Shown here: positions 26,300-34,745 of the stretch, piece after piece | Numbering within the stretch: position 1 is the stretch's first letter | Layout of the letters: each line of letters opens with the position of its first letter | Origin: Deltaproteobacteria bacterium | GTDB lineage: Bacteria; Desulfobacterota; Desulfobacteria; Desulfobacterales; UBA11574 | NCBI GenBank assembly: GCA_019314155.1 | Contig: JAFCZV010000008.1 | Location: forward strand, 1 to 45,646 | Direction of reading: 5' to 3' | DNA length: 45,646 nucleotides | Notes under the pieces: generated by a model | Seen by the model: only the letters and a program-made list of their open reading frames with translations | What the model was told of the DNA's origin: nothing | Database searches by the model: none | Translations under genes and position numbers: made by a program

Positions 26300-26524
26300 T
26301 TATTTTTCTTTCAATAGACCCTTTATTTCTTTTAATTCATTTTCGATTGATTTTATGTAAACACTGTTATGATATGCCATTATGATAAGCTTGACTGAGA
26401 CCAAAAATATTGCGGCCTCCAATAATAGATCATGAGTAAACCCTTTGGTAAATAGCGCCACCGTAAATAAAACAAACGTAACGATGATGATTATCATCGA
26501 ACCCACATCAAAATGCTTTCCCAT
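26300..26524 (-). CDS. Small membrane protein
   Basis: 74 residues starting MGKHFDVGSM, preceded by AAAGGA 6 bp upstream; the frame is open to 26557 but the upstream start lacks a site. Two hydrophobic helices (about 11-28 and 35-53) are followed by a charged helix ending ENELKEIKGLLKEK. No family recognised. It sits directly downstream of the decayed lipoprotein gene. Confidence 0.6.
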   Translation of the reverse strand: MGKHFDVGSMIIIIVTFVLFTVALFTKGFTHDLLLEAAIFLVSVKLIIMAYHNSVYIKSIENELKEIKGLLKEK

Positions 26525-26598
26525 GGAACATCCTTTCTCTGTAGATATTTTTTTCAATTAAAAATCTATGTGATTTGATAAATTCATCATATCGCTGG

Positions 26599-26805
26599 TC
26601 ACGGCGCCAGCGGCGGATGGTGCGCCAGGCTGTTGGGAAGCGCTTCGGGCTGTAAATATCCCGCCAAAATCCCCGGATGAATCTCCGGTACGGTTGCTGG
26701 TTTACTTTGCCTTTCGAAACTCGCACAACCCACGGTGATCGCAATGCATGCCAGAACCAGCAAAATCTTACGCAGTGGAGTATTACAAACTTGGCTCATC
26801 ATCAA
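26599..26805 (-). pseudogene. Lipoprotein N terminus, probable remnant of a PAP2-type acid phosphatase
   Basis: From the ATG at 26805 (MMSQVCNTPLRKILLVLACI) a lipoprotein signal peptide ends in a TVGC lipobox. The next residues, PGILAGYLQPEALPNSLAHHP, resemble the start of class A acid phosphatases (PAP2). The frame then stops at 26599; another frame continues with RDQRYDEFIKSHRF. I read a truncated, probably frameshifted gene. A real short lipoprotein is the alternative. Confidence 0.45.
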
Positions 26806-27018
26806 ATGTCTCTTTTTTATAAGTGCTGAATGCATTCGGATTATCAACGGATTGGCCAATGTGAGCCTTAAAGTTGATCAACAGTAATAGGGTAGAACAA
26901 AACGATTTGAATTTCAAGAGCTTGGAAAGCGAGAAATTATCGTTGAATTTGACGGTGGAATGATTACATCCTATAGGGTCGGGCTACTTCTGAGAAACAG
27001 AAGAACCGATGCATATCG

Positions 27019-27600
27019 TTATATAACGGCGGCGACAGCCTCCTTGGCAAAATCGATAAACCCTTGGGGGAATATGCCCAGCAGAATAATGATGACAATA
27101 AAAAAGATCCCGAGAACCGATGTGGAAACCCGGAGATGGATCGGCGAAACCTGGTCATCCACACCGGTATAGGCCGCCCGGACCATTTTAAGATAGTAGA
27201 AAATTGCGATACCCGAATTGATCACTGCAAGGATAACCAGTGCTTACATATCTTTTTTAATGGCGGCGGTAAAAATAAAGAGCTTTCCGGTAAAACCGAT
27301 GGTCGGGGGGATGCCGGCCAGACCGAGGGCGCCGACAGCCAGCATTAGCGCCATCAGGGGTGAACGTTTATACAGTCCTTTCAGATCATCAAAGGAAACA
27401 TTTTCCCCTTGGGGCGCCAGGTGGTATATAACAAAAAAGCAGGCCAGATTCATAAACAGATAACCTACAACATAGTATATACCAGAAAGATAACCCAATT
27501 CACTGGCACAAAGAAGACCGATCATCAAATAACCGGCGTGGGCAATACTGGAGTATGCCAGCAGACGTTTTAAATCGGTCTGCACAAGGGCGGACAAGTT
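27019..27600 (-). pseudogene. nuoN: Remnant of NADH dehydrogenase subunit NuoN
   Basis: The middle and C-terminal part of NuoN is clear: SALVQTDLKRLLAYSSIAHA, GALGLAGIPPTIGFTGKLFI, then ALVILAVINSGIAIFYYLKM and VRAAYTG. The N-terminal half is missing (an in-frame stop lies just before) and a TAA at 27244-27246 splits the rest in the same frame. No other nuo gene is present. It is downstream of the Hdr operon on the same strand. Confidence 0.88.
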
Positions 27601-27734
27601 AGTAAGGAAGTTGCTAAAAAACTAAGCATCATATTTGATGTTCCCATTGACAGGTTTATTTAGCTCGGGTTCCTCATGAAGAATTTATCAATCAATCCAT
27701 AGGCACATAAAGGAGATTGCAAAGAAGGCAAGGA

Positions 27735-28547
27735 CTATACTATGTCTTGTTCGAGCTTTTTGCTTAACGACTTCAGTTCGGAAGAGATTTTTGGTTTCGT
27801 CAGAATAACAATAAGGTCAAAAGTTTCCTGCTTTTGCTCGCTGTTTTCTAAATATTTAAGGGTCATAGGTTCCGCATCCCGGCCCTTTTCAACGGATTCC
27901 GGTGCTCCGGCTATAATCTGAAGCCCAGGGATTTTTTCTGCTTCGTTGAGGAACTTTTCTTGAAAGGATTGACATAAGGGGGAGATCAGGACAATTTCGA
28001 GATCTTCTGTTTTGTCGAGAGCAATGATCGATTCGTTGACACCCAGAATCAGACTGGAAAGAAGGTGCTCTTCATCGCCATTTGTATTACCCTGAACAAC
28101 GGCAATACGTCCGGGGATCTCACCGTCCAGAGGAGAAACCACCATTCCGTTGAAGGGGCCGGTTGGTGAGAGCATCCTCTCAAACTGTAAATCTGTGATG
28201 ACGTCAGGATATTTTCCATAACATAATTGGGGATTAAACGGGTGAAATGCGTTGTCCTGCCCCTTGGTAATAACGACCTCGTCAAATTCCAGCTCCAGCT
28301 CCTCGTCCGGGATGTCAAAATCGATGGCTTCAGGTTTACATTCAGCCCAACAAAGGGCACAACCCAGGCAGCGCCGGCAGCCTAAACATCGTTTGGCTTC
28401 TTGAATCGCCATCTCTTCAGGAAAACCGGTTTCAACTTCCGTATAATTTTCCCTTCTTTCATCCACCGAAATCTCCGGCATTTCTGCCCGCGGAGACGGT
28501 ACATCACTGAATGGTATAATATAGCGTTTTTCTTTTTCGTAGGTCAT
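27735..28547 (-). CDS. Ferredoxin-domain protein of the Hdr operon
   Basis: 270 residues. A Cys cluster near residues 55-70 (RCLGCRRCLGCALCWAECKP) can hold iron-sulfur clusters, followed by HdrA-like text (LQFERMLSPTGPFNG, normally found in HdrA after the ferredoxin) and a C-terminal half without recognised motifs. Its ATG abuts the stop codon of the upstream oxidoreductase, so the two are almost certainly co-translated and probably form a complex. It may be a degenerate HdrA-derived electron-transfer subunit. Confidence 0.75.
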   Translation of the reverse strand: MTYEKEKRYIIPFSDVPSPRAEMPEISVDERRENYTEVETGFPEEMAIQEAKRCLGCRRCLGCALCWAECKPEAIDFDIPDEELELEFDEVVITKGQDNAFHPFNPQLCYGKYPDVITDLQFERMLSPTGPFNGMVVSPLDGEIPGRIAVVQGNTNGDEEHLLSSLILGVNESIIALDKTEDLEIVLISPLCQSFQEKFLNEAEKIPGLQIIAGAPESVEKGRDAEPMTLKYLENSEQKQETFDLIVILTKPKISSELKSLSKKLEQDIV

Positions 28548-30215
28548 TTACTTGTTCCTCAGGTATGCATGAATGCCCTCAGCCGCCCGTTTACCATGGG
28601 CAATCGCACGAATGGCAATATCCGGGCCGGTCACCACGTCACCACCGGCAAACACACCCGGGAGATTTGTGGCACCTGTCTCTTCATCTATTTCGAATGT
28701 GTTCCAGCGTGAAAGTTCAAAAGTATGCTCTTTGGGAAGAAAGCTCAAATCGGCACCCTGACTGATTGCAGGCACAATGGTTTGGGCATCGATAACATAT
28801 TCAGAGCCTTCCATAGGAACCGGACGTCTGCGGCCCGAAGCATCCGGTTCACCCAGCTCCATCTTGATGCACTTCATACCCGTGACTTTACCATTTTCAC
28901 CCAAAATTTCCACCGGGGCAGCAAGGTACTGAATAATAACTCCTTCGTGCTCAGCAGCATCAATTTCCCACGAGTTGGCCGGCATCTCCTTTTTCGTCCG
29001 GCGATAAAGAATATAGACTTCGTCAAATCCCATACGCCAGCCCACACGGGCCGAGTCAATGGCTGCATTACCCCCGCCGATTACGATAAGCTTTCCTTTA
29101 GCCTCCGGCAGATTGCCCAGGGCTTGGTTCCTCAGAAAGGTCACACAGTCAATAATCCCCTCGTATTCATCTTCACCGGGAACCCGCAGCTTGAGGCCGG
29201 TGTGGCAACCCGCGCCAATAAACACGGCGTCATATTCTTTTCTAAGATCTTCAAAAGCGATATCTTTGCCGATACGCATATTGTATTGAATCTCCACTCC
29301 CATGTTGCAGATAAGGTCTACTTCGCGCTGCAGGAGTTTTTTGGGCAAACGATATTCTGGAATACCCACCCACAGATAACCCCCGGGGACAGGCAGGGCT
29401 TCAAAGATCTTGATATTCGAATATCCCATTCTTGCCAGGTCATGGCCACAGGTCAAACCAGCAGGGCCCGCCCCGATAATCGCAATCTTTTCTGGATACT
29501 TCTGTTCAGGCGTTTCATAGACCGGCTCAATGCCCTGTTGCAGCTCAACATCCGCAGCATACCGTTTGAGGAAACATATGCTGATCGGTTCATCCAGATA
29601 CTGCCGGTTGCAGGCTGTTTCACAAGGATGCGGACAGATACGGCCGATACTGCCGGGAAGCGGTAGTCTCTCTCTGATTTTAGCCAGAGAGTCAAGATGC
29701 CTGCCGTCTGCAATGAGACCGACATAAGCGCGGATATCAAGATTAACGGGGCATGTCTCCTGGCAGACCGGCATGTCTTCCTTATAGATGTTGTATTCGC
29801 CGGTTTTGGGGTGGCAGTAGTCCACGGCGGTGCGAAAGCCCAAACCCTCGTCAAAGTCGTCAAACATGTTAACCGGACAGACCTTTATACAGGCCTTGCA
29901 GTCGTTGCACTTACTATTATCGACCATGAGGCTGCGTTTTAAGATCCGGGCCTGTATGCGTCCGTTCTCCGGAGACACCTTTTTGAGATCAGTGTAAGTC
30001 AAAATCCGGATGTTCGAATGATTGCGAACCTTCTCCAAGTCAGGGTTTACAAAGGCCTCATCCGGTTTAATCAGCCTGTCCCTTGGGATTCTTTCTCCAC
30101 CTAGAGTGGGGAACTTCTCGACAATAGTAACCTGGTCCCCTGCTTCTGCTCTTTCAAGGGCGGTCCGGACTCCATTGAGTCCTCCTCCAACAACCAACAC
30201 TTTTTTGTCTTCCAC
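28548..30215 (-). CDS. GltD-type NAD(P)H:acceptor oxidoreductase with HdrA-like N terminus
   Basis: 555 residues, three modules. (1) About 1-85: VVGGGLNGV flavin fold and LRxI-like text aligned to HdrA, but the NDC-Sec region of HdrA is replaced by DRLIKPDEAFVNPDLEKV. (2) A ferredoxin CNDCKACIKVCP. (3) A glutamate-synthase small-subunit-like domain: CQETCPVNLDIRAYV, CPHPCETACNR, FAD motif GAGPAGLTCG, NAD(P) motif GGGNAAIDSAR and C-terminal GVFAGGDVVTGP. It likely passes electrons between NAD(P)H and the Hdr proteins. The start is GTG with GAGGTG 7 bp upstream. Confidence 0.88.
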   Translation of the reverse strand: MEDKKVLVVGGGLNGVRTALERAEAGDQVTIVEKFPTLGGERIPRDRLIKPDEAFVNPDLEKVRNHSNIRILTYTDLKKVSPENGRIQARILKRSLMVDNSKCNDCKACIKVCPVNMFDDFDEGLGFRTAVDYCHPKTGEYNIYKEDMPVCQETCPVNLDIRAYVGLIADGRHLDSLAKIRERLPLPGSIGRICPHPCETACNRQYLDEPISICFLKRYAADVELQQGIEPVYETPEQKYPEKIAIIGAGPAGLTCGHDLARMGYSNIKIFEALPVPGGYLWVGIPEYRLPKKLLQREVDLICNMGVEIQYNMRIGKDIAFEDLRKEYDAVFIGAGCHTGLKLRVPGEDEYEGIIDCVTFLRNQALGNLPEAKGKLIVIGGGNAAIDSARVGWRMGFDEVYILYRRTKKEMPANSWEIDAAEHEGVIIQYLAAPVEILGENGKVTGMKCIKMELGEPDASGRRRPVPMEGSEYVIDAQTIVPAISQGADLSFLPKEHTFELSRWNTFEIDEETGATNLPGVFAGGDVVTGPDIAIRAIAHGKRAAEGIHAYLRNK

Positions 30216-30310
30216 GTTTTTACACCTCTTGAGGCACTAGTTGAACGTCTCGGAATTTCTACAACTATATGAAATCAATAGTCTTTTAATGGCAACCTGT
30301 TTGTGCCATC

Positions 30311-30432
30311 GGAATGGAATACTGGAATGCTGGAATATTGGGGATAAAAGCGGAAAATAAACCATTTAAATTGTAAAAAAACTCCTTCAAACCCATCATT
30401 CCATTACTCCATCATTCCATTATTCCAATTGG
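30311..30432. repeat. Inverted iteron array between mvhD and the GltD-type gene
   Basis: Short units like TGGAATnn repeat on the left (30311-30343), and their complements (ATTCCATTACTCC-type) repeat on the right (30393-30432), so the spacer can fold into a long imperfect hairpin. The right arm begins at the mvhD stop codon. Confidence 0.7.
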
Positions 30433-31208
30433 GGCGAAGCCACTAAGTTCAAGATTGGCGATCGGCCGGTTACCTTGTCAAGGGCAACCATACCCTTTCG
30501 TTTGAGGGCGGTTATGTATCGAAAGACCCTTTCTGAGGGAATGGCCAGGTCCCGGGCCAGGTCCTTGACTGACCGGGCACCTTCCTTGAGTCTGGCAAGA
30601 ATTTCCTGGACCTCCATTTCTTCCACTATGATCATATCAATGGCACGGTTAAATTCGTGTTCCGTGAAGATTTCACCGTACTTGTTGCCTGACTCCATAA
30701 ATTCGGTTTGCTTGCCGATGATCCACCGCATCTTTTCGCCGGCCAGCACCGCCTCGGCTGCTTCCAGCTTCTTAAAGATTTCAGGAGCCTGCAGGGTGTC
30801 TCTTCCACCTCCAATAGGTCCTAAACCGCGAATCTTCTCATTAAACTTGGTAACCAGTTCTACAAAGACGGCGGCTTCGCCCGAAGAGCATTGCCGAAAA
30901 GCAAGACGATTTTCATTGACACCAATATATTCGAAAAGTCGGCGAGTCATGTCTATTTTAATCTTGGCCTGGACATTCCCGGTGATATAATGGCAGTCGC
31001 CGAAATGGCACCCCACTACCAAAAGACCGTCAAGTCCTTTTTTGAAGGCCTTGGCTACGGTCGCCGGGTCCATCCGACCGGAACACATGATTCGAACAGT
31101 CTTAATCTCCGGGGTATATTGTAGTCTGGAAACTCCAGCTAAATCAGCGGCGGAGTATCCTCACCATGTACAGCAAAACGCGAGAATTTTGGGAACGAAT
31201 TGGGTCAA
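30420..31208 (-). CDS. mvhD: MvhD-like iron-sulfur protein with C-terminal winged-helix-like domain; selenocysteine candidate
   Basis: 262 codons. MvhD carries electrons from hydrogenase or another donor to HdrA via a [2Fe-2S] cluster. The N terminus, missed if UGA is read as stop, reads MTQFVPKILAFCCTW-U-GYSAADLAGVSRLQY; the paralogue at 35976 has Cys (NWCAYSAADLAG) at the UGA position (31161-31163, residue 16). The second motif is GCHFGDCHY (C67). Beyond about residue 140 is an extra domain ending in a helix-turn-helix-like stretch (SVKDLARDLAIPSERVFRYI). The start is TTG with AGGAGG 5 bp before it. A small stem-loop follows the UGA at 31126-31138. Confidence 0.88.
31161..31163 (-). other. 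Putative selenocysteine UGA codon in mvhD (first paralogue)
   Basis: The in-frame TGA replaces a Cys codon conserved in the second MvhD of this operon. A CTGGA-GTT-TCCAG hairpin (31126-31138) lies about 23 nt downstream, in the range of bacterial SECIS elements but with a short loop. Confidence 0.75.
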
Positions 31209-31230
31209 AGGAACCTCCTCAAAAAAATTG

Positions 31231-31368
31231 TTGATTTATGATTGTTGATTGTCGATTGAAAAAAAAGTACACTTACCGACTTTAATCTACGTTTTTTTCT
31301 TACTTGATTTTCTGCTTTGTGCTGTTCTTCAATAAATCACCAATCATCAATCATACATCATCAATCCA
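31231..31368. repeat. Inverted iteron array between hdrA C-half and mvhD
   Basis: Left arm units of GATTGTTGATT type (31231-31259) are complementary to right arm units of ATCATCAATCA type (31330-31368). The right arm overlaps the last codons of the HdrA C-half gene. Confidence 0.65.
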
Positions 31369-33046
31369 AAAACGCGTCAATCTGAGCTTCAAGTTGGTTG
31401 TTTGTATAGGAGTTAATGGTTAAGGCGTGCTGATAGCAGGTAGCTGCGCACACCCCGCACCCCTTGCAGGCCACATCAATCACGTGAACCTTTTTCCCTT
31501 TTTCCGTGTTGCTAATCTCAAGAGCACTATAAGGACAAAGCGCGACGCAAAGGCTGCAGCCCCGGCAGGCGTCTTCATCCGCCAATACAGAAATAATCGG
31601 CTCTACAACAATCGAACCCTTAGACATGGGAATCGAGGCTCGAGATGCCGCACCTAAACCCTGGGCAATCACTTCTCGAATATTGGCCGGAAAACGGGCG
31701 CTGCCGCAAAGGTAGATGCCGTCGGTAGCAAAATCGAGCGGTTTTAACTTAACATGACCTTCCAGAAAAAATCCGTTTTCATCAACCGGCACCCTGAGAA
31801 GCTGAGAACTCACATTGGCATCCTCTTGGGCAACCAGCGGTGTGGAAAGGACCACTATATCCGCAGTCAAAGTCATTTCGCGGCCAAGTAGAGAATGGTA
31901 AACTCGCACCTGATCGGATTCCACCTGGGGAGGCCGGGCAGAATCATAATGGATGTACCGGACTCCCCTGGCTTTGGAATCCCGGAACATCTCTTCGTTT
32001 TCGACACCGTACATCTGCATATCCCGATAGAGAATGGAAACTCCGGCATCCGGGATTTGATCCTTGATCAATATAGCGTTCTTGACGGCTATCTGGCAGC
32101 AGATCCGCGAACAGTAGGGTCTCTCTTGATTGCGACTTCCTACGCACTGGACGATAACAACGTTCTTGACATCTGTATCCAAACCTTCTTTGAGAAGCTG
32201 CTCCATCTCAAGCTGGGTGATAACGCGCCGGCCGTCATAGCCGTAAAGGCCCTCGGGAACAAAGGCACGGCTACCAGTGGCCACTATGATAACCCCAATG
32301 TCAAATTTCTTTTTGCCGGATTCGGTCTCGACCTCGACGTCGAATTTGCCGATAAACCCCTGGACGGCGGTAACGCGTGCCCCGGTGAAGACGGTAATCT
32401 TGTCATGTTGCATGACTTCCCTTATCTTCTCCTCAATCAGCTCACCCGCATCTGTCATGGCGGGTCCAAGCTTATGCAGCCGGTTCAGCATGCCGCCTAA
32501 TCCCTCTTCCTTTTCAACCAGCACCACTTCATATCCACGCCTGGCAAGGGCCGCAGAGGCTGTCAGGCCGGCGATTCCTCCTCCAATAACAAGAGCCCGG
32601 GCACAAACTTCGGACATAATGGACTCCTGGGGTTTTAATAAAGCCGCCTTGGCAACTCCCATACGGATAAGATCCTTTGCTTTGGCGGTTCCATCCACCT
32701 GCTGTTGCATATGCACCCAGGAGCATTGATCGCGGATATTGACCATCTCGAAAAGATAAGGATTCAGCCCGGCCTCTTCACAGGAACTTCGAAAAAGAGG
32801 TTCATGGGTTCTCGGCGTACAGGAAGCAACCACAACGCGATTGAGGTTTTGCTCTTTGATTCCCTTTTTAATTTCGTTAATGCCGCCTTCAGAACACGAA
32901 TAAAGATTCCTCTGTACAAACGTTACATAGGGAATCGTCCGGGTATAATCGTCAAGCGCTTCCATATCCAGATAGCCGGCAATGTTGGATCCGCAATGGC
33001 AAAGAAATACTCCGATCCTGATGTCATTGTCTTTATTCTCAGGCAA
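31361..33046 (-). CDS. hdrA: HdrA C-terminal-half-type flavoprotein
   Basis: 561 residues, corresponding to the second half of the double-length HdrA at 36450-39470. Seen: RIGVFLCHCGSNIAG (N-terminal Cys pair), VASCTPRTHEPLF, FAD motif VIGGGIAGLTA near residue 152, QCVGSRNQERPYCSRICC, and two C-terminal [4Fe-4S] motifs CRGCSLCVALCP and CKGCGVCAATCY. HdrA carries FAD and is the bifurcating subunit in methanogen Hdr. The TTG start overlaps the stop of the preceding HdrA N-half by 8 bp with AAAGGAG upstream, so the two probably form one split HdrA. Confidence 0.92.
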   Translation of the reverse strand: MPENKDNDIRIGVFLCHCGSNIAGYLDMEALDDYTRTIPYVTFVQRNLYSCSEGGINEIKKGIKEQNLNRVVVASCTPRTHEPLFRSSCEEAGLNPYLFEMVNIRDQCSWVHMQQQVDGTAKAKDLIRMGVAKAALLKPQESIMSEVCARALVIGGGIAGLTASAALARRGYEVVLVEKEEGLGGMLNRLHKLGPAMTDAGELIEEKIREVMQHDKITVFTGARVTAVQGFIGKFDVEVETESGKKKFDIGVIIVATGSRAFVPEGLYGYDGRRVITQLEMEQLLKEGLDTDVKNVVIVQCVGSRNQERPYCSRICCQIAVKNAILIKDQIPDAGVSILYRDMQMYGVENEEMFRDSKARGVRYIHYDSARPPQVESDQVRVYHSLLGREMTLTADIVVLSTPLVAQEDANVSSQLLRVPVDENGFFLEGHVKLKPLDFATDGIYLCGSARFPANIREVIAQGLGAASRASIPMSKGSIVVEPIISVLADEDACRGCSLCVALCPYSALEISNTEKGKKVHVIDVACKGCGVCAATCYQHALTINSYTNNQLEAQIDAFLD

Positions 33047-34589
33047 CGGCCTTCTCCTTTTCTGACTTTAATTGAATTGCGATTTCAGCGGCACGTTCGG
33101 CAGCGCTTGAAGCCTGGGCCACAGATTCCGGTACATCCATGGGCGACTCTGCACAACCGCAGACAAAAACTCCCGGCACTGTGGTGTCGACCGGAGAGAG
33201 GGGGCTCGTCTTTATGAAGTTGTACTTATCCAGTGCGACTTCAAAAACTTTGGCCAGCTTAATAATTCCCTTGGTTGGCGCACAGGCGGTAGCCAGGATC
33301 ACCATGTCGAAATCCCGGCTTTCCACTTGCCGCTTGTGCGTGTCTTCGTAAATCACGACTGGATTGTTAGCAGGACCCTCCATGATCTCACTGACCCTCC
33401 CGCGGACATAGGAAATGTTCGAGTTGTTGCCGCCTCGTATTTTATACTCTTCAAATCCTTTGCTTACCGCCCGGATATCCATGCCGAAGATGGTGGAGGT
33501 CGTCTCCGGCTCGTGCTCGTGGGCGATTACGGCCTCCTTGATGGAGTGCATGCAGCAGTAACCCGAGCAAAACGGATAAAACCGGAAATCACGGGAACCC
33601 ACGCACTGGACAAAGGCCAGTTTCTTGGCGACGGTAAAGCCCTCGGCCTTCTTTTTCAAGGCTTCCAGGGGTTCCATGATCGCCAGATGGGTAGCATACT
33701 TATCAGCCCACTTCTTGCGGCCCTGTTCGTCCCGGTCGTCCTGATATTGGCCTTGCCGGTATTGATTATAAAATTGAGCGGAAGTTTGGTCATATTTTTT
33801 TTCAAGTTTCTCGAGCGTTCGCTTAGATTTTTTTAAATTCTTTTCAAGTGCTGCAATCTCGGCTTCAACGGCTCGATCCGAGGGACGATCCAGATGTCCT
33901 TCTGTGGGACCGCTGGCGCTCAAGAGTCTTTCGAACTCCATTGCCGTAACCACGTTGGGGATTTCCCGGTACCGGTATTCGGGAATCTGTGACGGATCGA
34001 AAACGTCGTATCCGACGGCAATGATTATGGCACCTACATCGAGGGTTATGATCATGTCTTCCTGATCAAAATTTATGGCGTCGGCCTGACAGGCTTTTTT
34101 ACAGATCCCACATTTTTTGCCTTTAAGCTGACGACAGAAATCAGGGTCAATGGTATGGGTCGAGGGTATGCCCTGGGCAAAGTAGCTGTAAATTGCACTG
34201 CGACTGCCCAGACCTTCATTGAAGGCATCCGATACCTTGGTCGGGCATTTTTCAGCACAGGCGCCGCAGCCGGTACATTTGTCCTCCTCGACATAGCGTT
34301 TTTTCCTACGCACGGTGACATTGAAGTCTCCCGCCAGACCTTCTACCTTCTCGACTTCGCTGTAGGCCAGAAGAGCTATATTAGGATGTCGACCGACATC
34401 CAGCATCTTGGGCGAGAGGATTCAGATGGCACAGTCGTTGGTAGGGAAGGTTTTATCCAGCTGTGCCATCTTGCCGCCGATGCTGGGCAGTTTTTCCACC
34501 AGGTGGACGTTGACACCCATGTCTGCAAGGTCCAGAGATGCCTGGATTCCAGCAATCCCTCCGCCTATAACCAGTACGTCTTGACTCAT
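33039..34589 (-). CDS. hdrA: HdrA N-terminal-half-type flavoprotein; selenocysteine candidate
   Basis: 516 residues if UGA at 34422-34424 is read as Sec (residue 56). Seen: MSQDVLVIGGGIAGIQASL (FAD-binding GxGxxG), GGKMAQLDKTFPTNDCAI-U-ILSPKMLDVGRHPN, ferredoxin CTGCGACAEKCP, a second Cys group CRQLKGKKCGICKKAC, QCVGSRDFRFYPFCSGYCC and VFVCGCAESPMDVPESV near the end. About residues 260-315 form a charged coiled-coil insertion (LEKNLKKSKRTLEKLEKKYD) not seen in the double-length homologue. NDC-(C/U) HdrA with Sec is known in methanogens and deltaproteobacteria. AAGGA lies 8 bp before the ATG. Confidence 0.93.
34384..34401 (-). promoter_or_regulatory. SECIS-like hairpin in hdrA N-half
   Basis: A perfect 7-bp stem GGATGTC/GACATCC closes a GGTC loop, 20 nt after the UGA at 34422-34424 (27 nt to the loop). 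GGT in the apical loop is the typical SelB-contacting element. Confidence 0.6.
34422..34424 (-). other. Putative selenocysteine UGA codon in hdrA N-half
   Basis: The in-frame TGA in NDCAI-U-ILSPK sits at a position known to be Cys or Sec in HdrA. Upstream and downstream parts are in the same frame and both clearly HdrA. Confidence 0.88.
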
Positions 34590-34603
34590 AATCTGTGTCC
34601 TTA

Positions 34604-34745
34604 TTTTAAGTGACTAAAGTGAGCTAAAGTTATAAGTGAGCTAAGGTTGTGGAACTCGCCTTCGGCGATGTCAATGTTATAATTAAAATAGATAGAATAC
34701 CTTAACTTTAGGCACTTCAAACCTTAGGCACTTCAAACTTTTCAG
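34604..34745. repeat. Inverted iteron array between hdrD and hdrA N-half
   Basis: Units like AAGTGAGCTAAAGTT on the left (34604-34652) face TTAGGCACTTCAAAC units on the right (34699-34745). The arms are imperfectly complementary and fill the whole spacer. Confidence 0.65.

Noticed and set aside
30311..31368. CRISPR array in the Hdr operon spacers
   Set aside because: Units are short, degenerate and inverted, with no constant-length spacers and no cas genes.
33039..33041. TGA at the end of the HdrA N-half read as Sec with fusion to the C-half
   Set aside because: Readthrough meets TAA two codons later, and the C-half starts in another frame with its own TTG and AAAGGAG.
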